DNA of 64,000 nucleotides from Candidatus Gastranaerophilales bacterium (GTDB lineage: Bacteria; Cyanobacteriota; Vampirovibrionia; Gastranaerophilales; Gastranaerophilaceae): contig CALUVW010000006.1 of NCBI GenBank assembly GCA_944324315.1, forward strand, positions 1 through 64,000. The letters run 5' to 3'. Shown piece after piece: positions 60,496-64,000 of this stretch. Position numbers and translations under genes: made by a program. Within the stretch, counting starts at the first letter, position 1. Each line of letters starts with the position of its first letter. The notes under the pieces were generated by a model that was not told where the DNA came from, did no database searches, and was given only the letters and a program-made list of their open reading frames with translations.

Positions 60496-60501
60496 AATTT
60501 T

Positions 60502-60507
60502 AGTATA
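60502..60507 (-). promoter_or_regulatory. -10 box placed for a leaderless transcript
   Basis: Read leftward, TATACT is followed by 6 nt (AAAATT) and the ATG at 60495. On the other strand TATAAT (60506-60511) lies 10 nt before the cobO ATG, so two divergent boxes overlap. Confidence 0.5.
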
Positions 60508-60521
60508 TAATAAAAAAAATT

Positions 60522-61100
60522 ATGTCTGAAATATGTAACAACAATCTTATTAATCCCGATTGGGCAAAACACGGGTACATACAAGTTTATACAGGTGACG
60601 GCAAAGGCAAAACCACAGCATCTTTAGGGCTTGCAATGCGAGCATTGGGACGATGCTGGAAAGTATTAATTGTAATGTTTACAAAAGGCGGAAACGACTA
60701 CGGGGAACTAATCTCTTTCCGCAATCTTTCACCCGAAATCGCAAAAAATCTAACTATTGTTCAGGCAGGTTTGGACAGAATTGTTTATGAGCAAAATAAA
60801 AACGCCGACGATGAAGCCGAAATAAAAAAGGGTTGGGAACTTGCCAAAAAAGTAATTAAAAACGATGAATACAATCTTGTTATTCTTGATGAGGCTAATA
60901 TCGCAATTGATTTAGGTCTCATAGAGCTTCAAGATATGCTCAACGTTTTGAAAAACAAACCCGAAGAAATGGAAATCGTTTTAACAGGAAGAAACGCAAG
61001 GCAGGAAATTATTGATATAGCTCATCTTGTCTCTGAAATTAAACCCGTCAAACATTACTGGGATACAGGGATAGCCGCACGCAAAGGGATTGAATATTAG
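60522..61100 (+). CDS. cobO: Cob(I)yrinic acid a,c-diamide adenosyltransferase (CobO/BtuR)
   Basis: The enzyme adds the adenosyl group to cobalamin or its precursors. The 192-residue protein has the P-loop TGDGKGKTTASLGLAMRALG near residues 23-42, the Walker-B-like LVILDEANIAIDLGL and the C-terminal HYWDTGIAARKGIEY characteristic of CobA/CobO. No Shine-Dalgarno sequence is present. No other cobalamin genes are adjacent, so it may serve salvage of B12. Confidence 0.95.
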   Translation: MSEICNNNLINPDWAKHGYIQVYTGDGKGKTTASLGLAMRALGRCWKVLIVMFTKGGNDYGELISFRNLSPEIAKNLTIVQAGLDRIVYEQNKNADDEAEIKKGWELAKKVIKNDEYNLVILDEANIAIDLGLIELQDMLNVLKNKPEEMEIVLTGRNARQEIIDIAHLVSEIKPVKHYWDTGIAARKGIEY

Positions 61101-61121
61101 ATTTTTACAGGATAATCGTCA

Positions 61122-61308
61122 GGGATTTTCCAACTGTAAAAACATCTTTGCCTACGATTAATATATCCTTGTTTTTTGCACTGGATAATACTATATTAAA
61201 CTCCATCGAAAGAGAAGTAAATGCATGTGACGACTTAAATTCCTTAAATATTAATGAGAAGCCTAGATATCCCCACCCCTAGGTTACATCTCTTAATAAC
61301 TTTTTCAT
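61122..61308 (-). pseudogene. Small frame with an in-frame amber codon, or a 9-codon leader
   Basis: An ATG at 61308 has a good Shine-Dalgarno (GAAGGAG) and a TATAAT box upstream but meets TAG at codon 10 (61279-61281) after MKKLLRDVT. The same frame stays open for 52 more codons (GWGYLGFSLIFKEFK and on) to a TGA. This fits a decayed small gene, or a 9-residue leader peptide followed by a CCTAG/CTAGG stem. It lies 44 nt after the end of another small gene in the same direction. Confidence 0.35.
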
Positions 61309-61352
61309 ACTTATGCTCCTTCTTACTTTTTTATTATAACATATCGCAATAC

Positions 61353-61532
61353 TTACGCACTTCTACGCATCAAGTCAGACAATTTAACATCTTTCTGAAT
61401 TTTTGCAACCTTTTTTACAGTTTTTTTAGATTCCTTTTCTTCTTTTTTAAATTGCGAAAGTCCTATTTTTACTTTGGAATTTTCGTCAGTAATCATTAAA
61501 ATATCTTTAAAAAATGCGATTAATTCTTTCAT
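61353..61532 (-). CDS. Small 59-residue basic protein of unknown function
   Basis: The frame starts MKELIAFFKDILMITDENSK and has a strongly Lys-rich second half (FKKEEKESKKTVKKVAK), ending LSDLMRRSA. GGAG precedes the ATG by 8 nt. It sits in an otherwise gene-less gap of 560 nt after cobO. No family is recognised; the basic tail could bind nucleic acid. It may share a transcript with the interrupted frame that follows. Confidence 0.55.
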   Translation of the reverse strand: MKELIAFFKDILMITDENSKVKIGLSQFKKEEKESKKTVKKVAKIQKDVKLSDLMRRSA

Positions 61533-61660
61533 AATTATTTCTCCTAATAGAATTATACTATATAAATAATTAATTTATATCATTCATTAAAACCATATTG
61601 CCTTAAAAAAACATTGTAGTTTATGGTATATTATTGATATAACGGCAAAAGGAGTAAAAT

Positions 61661-62371
61661 TTGAACACTGATAACCTCCAAATTTTGAACGAAAAATATA
61701 AACAAGATTTTAATACAGCTTTATATATATATGAAAACTCTTATACTCATCAAAATCTTATTGATTTGCTGAAAAATGGTTCAATAGTTGAAAAACAAAT
61801 TGCGGCACTCAAACTTCATAGCATAGATAATTTTGAGGAAGCACAAATTCTTATATCTAATTTAACAGGCTGCGACGGTAAAATACGAGAAGCCGTATCG
61901 TTCAGATTAAAAGAATTTATTCCCCAAAACCCACAATTTTATAAAAAATTTGCAGATATATTTCTTGATGCAATTATTGATATCAACGGAAATATTTGCA
62001 GAAACACAATTGAAGCAATTCAAAATATGAAAAATATCAGTGAATTTACAAACTATTTTTGTCCTGAATTAATCGCAAATGCTCAAAAATTAACCGCAAA
62101 AATTAAAACATTCAATATTCAAGACGGCAAATATAAGATTAACAAAGAAATATTTAAACTATACTGGTATCTTGAAACAATTTATCATTTTATCGATTTT
62201 ATACCTCCGGAAAAACTCAAACCAGTTCTACAAGAAACAAAAAATATATCTGAATACACTATTAGAGAAAAAACCGCAAAAATTCTTTCAAAAATTCATG
62301 ATAATAAAGATTTATTACAAATTAAACAAGAATTAAAACAAGACGAAAACTATTACGTCAGAAGATTTTAG
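61661..62371 (+). CDS. Helical-repeat protein of unknown function (HEAT-like), TTG start
   Basis: The 236-residue protein is all-alpha with repeated helix pairs resembling HEAT repeats, for example VEKQIAALKLHSIDNFEEAQ, KIREAVSFRLKEFIPQNP and YTIREKTAKILSKIHDNKD. Such folds bind proteins. The start is a TTG with a near-perfect Shine-Dalgarno (AAAAGGAG, 7 nt) and no ATG nearby in frame. No signal peptide. Partner unknown. Confidence 0.7.
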   Translation: MNTDNLQILNEKYKQDFNTALYIYENSYTHQNLIDLLKNGSIVEKQIAALKLHSIDNFEEAQILISNLTGCDGKIREAVSFRLKEFIPQNPQFYKKFADIFLDAIIDINGNICRNTIEAIQNMKNISEFTNYFCPELIANAQKLTAKIKTFNIQDGKYKINKEIFKLYWYLETIYHFIDFIPPEKLKPVLQETKNISEYTIREKTAKILSKIHDNKDLLQIKQELKQDENYYVRRF

Positions 62372-62500
62372 GCAAGTATATTAAGTTTTATTAAGATTTT
62401 TATAAAAAATATATACTCTTTACGCAATTTTTAATTACAATTTTCCTTTATATAGATACAAGGGGAATACAGAACAAGGGAAAACAAAAAGGAGAAATGT

Positions 62501-62689
62501 ATGGCTAGAGTATTAATATCAATGCCCGAAAGATTTTTAGATGAAATAGACAAAGTCGCAGGAAATGAAAATCGTACACGTTCAGAATTAATCAGAGAAG
62601 CATTAAGAACCTATATGTACAGAAATCAAGTAAGAAATTCTCAAAAATCAACAAAAAATGCTGAAATATTAGAAGCTCTTCTCGGTTAA
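62501..62689 (+). CDS. Ribbon-helix-helix (CopG/MetJ-type) DNA-binding protein
   Basis: This 62-residue paralogue of the protein at 2221-2409 has strand ARVLISMPERFLDEID, helices with RTRSELIREALRTYM and the LEALLG tail. AAGGAG precedes the ATG. A second small gene with an RHH-like core follows 58 nt downstream. Candidate roles are repressor or antitoxin. No toxin with a recognisable fold is adjacent. Confidence 0.82.
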   Translation: MARVLISMPERFLDEIDKVAGNENRTRSELIREALRTYMYRNQVRNSQKSTKNAEILEALLG

Positions 62690-62747
62690 GAAAATTTGAA
62701 AAATTTAGAAATTTAAACTATAATATTCAACAAAAGGGGAAAATAAA

Positions 62748-62909
62748 ATGGAAAATAGAGATTACATCATGTCATCATTAGACGAATACTTTGAAATTTT
62801 AGACAAAGAAAACAAAAAACGTTCTGAACTGGTTGCAAAATCTCTGGTCAAATATTTGCAGAAATCAAAAGAAGCCACGAAATTTGAAGCACTTCAAATG
62901 GCAAAATAA
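62748..62909 (+). CDS. Small RHH-like protein, partner of the preceding gene
   Basis: The 53-residue protein MENRDYIMSSLDEYFEILDK continues with KKRSELVAKSLVKYLQ, which lines up with the R-S-E-L-x-x-x-A-L-x-x-Y core of RHH proteins although the first strand is not obvious. AAAGGGG stands upstream and TATAAT about 30 nt before the start, so it may have its own promoter. A terminator follows at 62978. It could form mixed dimers with the RHH protein upstream. Confidence 0.55.
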   Translation: MENRDYIMSSLDEYFEILDKENKKRSELVAKSLVKYLQKSKEATKFEALQMAK

Positions 62910-62977
62910 AAGGTCAAGGTCATATATTATTTTGGGAAACAGGTAAAAAATTTTTAGGGGAAAACAATTTAAAATGT

Positions 62978-63009
62978 AAACGGCTTACAAATTGTGTAAG
63001 CCGTTTTTG
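62978..63009. terminator. Bidirectional terminator
   Basis: AAACGGCTTAC and GTAAGCCGTTT pair across a 7-nt loop, with a T run to the right and an A run to the left. Confidence 0.88.
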
Positions 63010-63013
63010 TATT

Positions 63014-63874
63014 TTATCGCCATAAATAATCCTCTTTTATCTGCCATCCGTCTTGCTGAATTAATGCACCGCAGTAATAGCGTTTAGACGTTCTGCTGTT
63101 ACAGCCCCATGCTGAATTATTTTTTAAAGTTTCCCTGTCACGTCCCGCGCCATACAGAGCAATTTTTTTATTAGCGGAAGAAACATCTATTATAAACAGA
63201 TCCCGGCCATATACATTAGTGCCGCCCGCTCCGTTTAAATCTACGGTAACAAGTAAATGTCCTGATGTGACCGGTGTTTGATGTCCATTGTCATCAGTAA
63301 CGATATTATTGTCAACAATTATACTATATAATGTGCCGTCAGAAGTAATAAACATTCTGCCATAATTTATATTAAGCTTAAAAGAAGATTTATCCAAAGA
63401 TGTTGTCATATAGGTCTGACATTTATTAACATTATCTAACCCGCAATCCTTGGATATCTGCATATATTTCATTATGTAATTCTTAATAAATATTTCACGT
63501 TCTGCTTTTACCGAATCAGAATCAGTTGATAAATCCGTGCCCGATTGTAAAAATGTCCAGCCTGACATATCACCATAATCAGCCTGAGCACGTGTTATAG
63601 CCTGTTCAAAACTTGATACTGCCTTTTTTAATCTGTTGACCGTTACATGCTTTTGGTGCTTTGTAATAAGTGTCGGTAAAGTAATTGCTGCAACTACACC
63701 AATTATTCCCAGGGTAATTAAAACTTCGGCTAAAGTGAACGCAGCTTTCTTTTTAAGTAAAGTGTGAAATGTGAAGATTAAAGAGAGTTTAGAAGAATTA
63801 GTTCGTTTCGGGGAATTACTCTTCCTCGCCCTGATTAGGATAAAAGTTAGGGGTAGGTATTGAAAAAAAATCAT
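63014..63874 (-). CDS. Type IV pilin/pseudopilin-like protein with long leader
   Basis: The protein (286 residues from the ATG at 63874) has the class III prepilin site KKKAA-FTLAEV (Phe46, Glu at +5) and a hydrophobic helix ITLGIIGVVAAITLPTLI. A 220-residue C-terminal domain follows with four Cys in its last part and around the CGLDNVNKC loop. The 45-residue leader is far longer than in classical prepilins and has low-complexity Arg/Ser/Lys content. The ATG at 63874 follows TAAGGTAAGG; a GTG at 63925 would extend it by 17 residues without a Shine-Dalgarno. It probably forms part of a pilus or type II-like secretion pseudopilus. Confidence 0.8.
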   Translation of the reverse strand: MIFFQYLPLTFILIRARKSNSPKRTNSSKLSLIFTFHTLLKKKAAFTLAEVLITLGIIGVVAAITLPTLITKHQKHVTVNRLKKAVSSFEQAITRAQADYGDMSGWTFLQSGTDLSTDSDSVKAEREIFIKNYIMKYMQISKDCGLDNVNKCQTYMTTSLDKSSFKLNINYGRMFITSDGTLYSIIVDNNIVTDDNGHQTPVTSGHLLVTVDLNGAGGTNVYGRDLFIIDVSSANKKIALYGAGRDRETLKNNSAWGCNSRTSKRYYCGALIQQDGWQIKEDYLWR

Positions 63875-63925
63875 CCTTACCTTACCTAATAAGTGAAGGA
63901 ATGTATTTTTACGCGGGCACTGCAC

Positions 63926-64000
63926 ACAGATAACGGCTTGCCTTCCTGACTTCGTGACCTCTAATCCTACAGCGGAGCCTAAAGTGCCCCCCCCCCGAAG
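63926..64000. other. GC-richer sequence with a ten-C run at the window end
   Basis: No gene is visible. Positions 63987-63996 are ten consecutive C, exceptional in this AT-rich genome, and the flanking 90 nt are GC-richer than the rest. It lies upstream of the leftward pseudopilin gene and may be part of its leader region. Confidence 0.4.

Overview
The window is AT-rich, densely packed, gram-negative-type bacterial chromosome. It most resembles a gut member of the non-photosynthetic Cyanobacteria relatives (Gastranaerophilales / 'Melainabacteria'). The pointers are prepilin leaders of the AFTLAEV type followed by ITLGIIGVVAAITLP, a DUF3326 protein (a cyanobacterial/plastid family), Kdo synthesis genes (lipopolysaccharide), a LuxR-type HTH protein and sugar-fermenter carbohydrate genes. 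The assignment rests on recognised sequence style; no database search was possible.

Layout. 0-4 kb: start of an unknown leftward gene, a soluble histidine kinase with an overlapping REC-degenerate GGDEF-REC protein, a ribbon-helix-helix (RHH) protein, a pair of dispersed palindromic repeats, a membrane-anchored small heat-shock protein, a single-domain response regulator and a 44-residue protein. 4-7.5 kb: a 795-residue chimera of type IV prepilin leader, YadA-like head repeats and an S74 chaperone, then an XRE regulator and panD. 7.5-13 kb: a leftward operon of two related unknown membrane proteins and a GH13 enzyme. 13-17.5 kb: kdsD-kdsC-queD-uppP and a NhaD/ArsB-like transporter. 17.5-22 kb: EmrAB-type exporter with MarR regulator and a divergent TolC-like gene sharing a perfect operator palindrome. 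22-31 kb: a radical SAM protein and galactose use (galT, galK, galP, galM) with a membrane-tethered GH77-like enzyme. 31-34 kb: a zinc/cadmium-type P-ATPase and SmtB-like repressor with operator palindromes. 34-42 kb: WG-repeat lipoprotein, AsmA-like protein, TspO, SGNH hydrolase, MerR regulator, acetyltransferase, nucleotidyltransferase and a phosphoribosyltransferase-like protein. 42-48 kb: a complete serine pathway and glycogen phosphorylase. 48-54 kb: small tagged unknown genes, two MATE exporters between repeated sequences, a roughly 1.1 kb gene-poor stretch and tRNA-Arg(ACG). 54-64 kb: LuxR HTH, AMIN/amidase, murI, DUF3326, coiled-coil proteins around clpP, a 5-formyl-THF cyclo-ligase, cobO, small genes, a second RHH cluster and a pseudopilin.

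How the genes fit together. Carbon: galactose is taken up by GalP, converted by GalM, GalK and GalT, and joins glycogen turnover through GlgP, the GH77-like and the GH13 enzymes. Envelope: UppP, MurI, amidase, KdsC/D and AsmA-like protein point to a peptidoglycan and LPS double-membrane envelope. 

Themes worth following: prepilin leaders on unusual proteins; a recurring short N-terminal motif of the form [V/I]NF[G/S/T] on otherwise unrelated proteins; and several genes with a -10 box only 6 nt before the start codon and no Shine-Dalgarno sequence, which look leaderless. Start codons were moved inward from the longest frame wherever a Shine-Dalgarno sequence, hairpin or operator argued for it.
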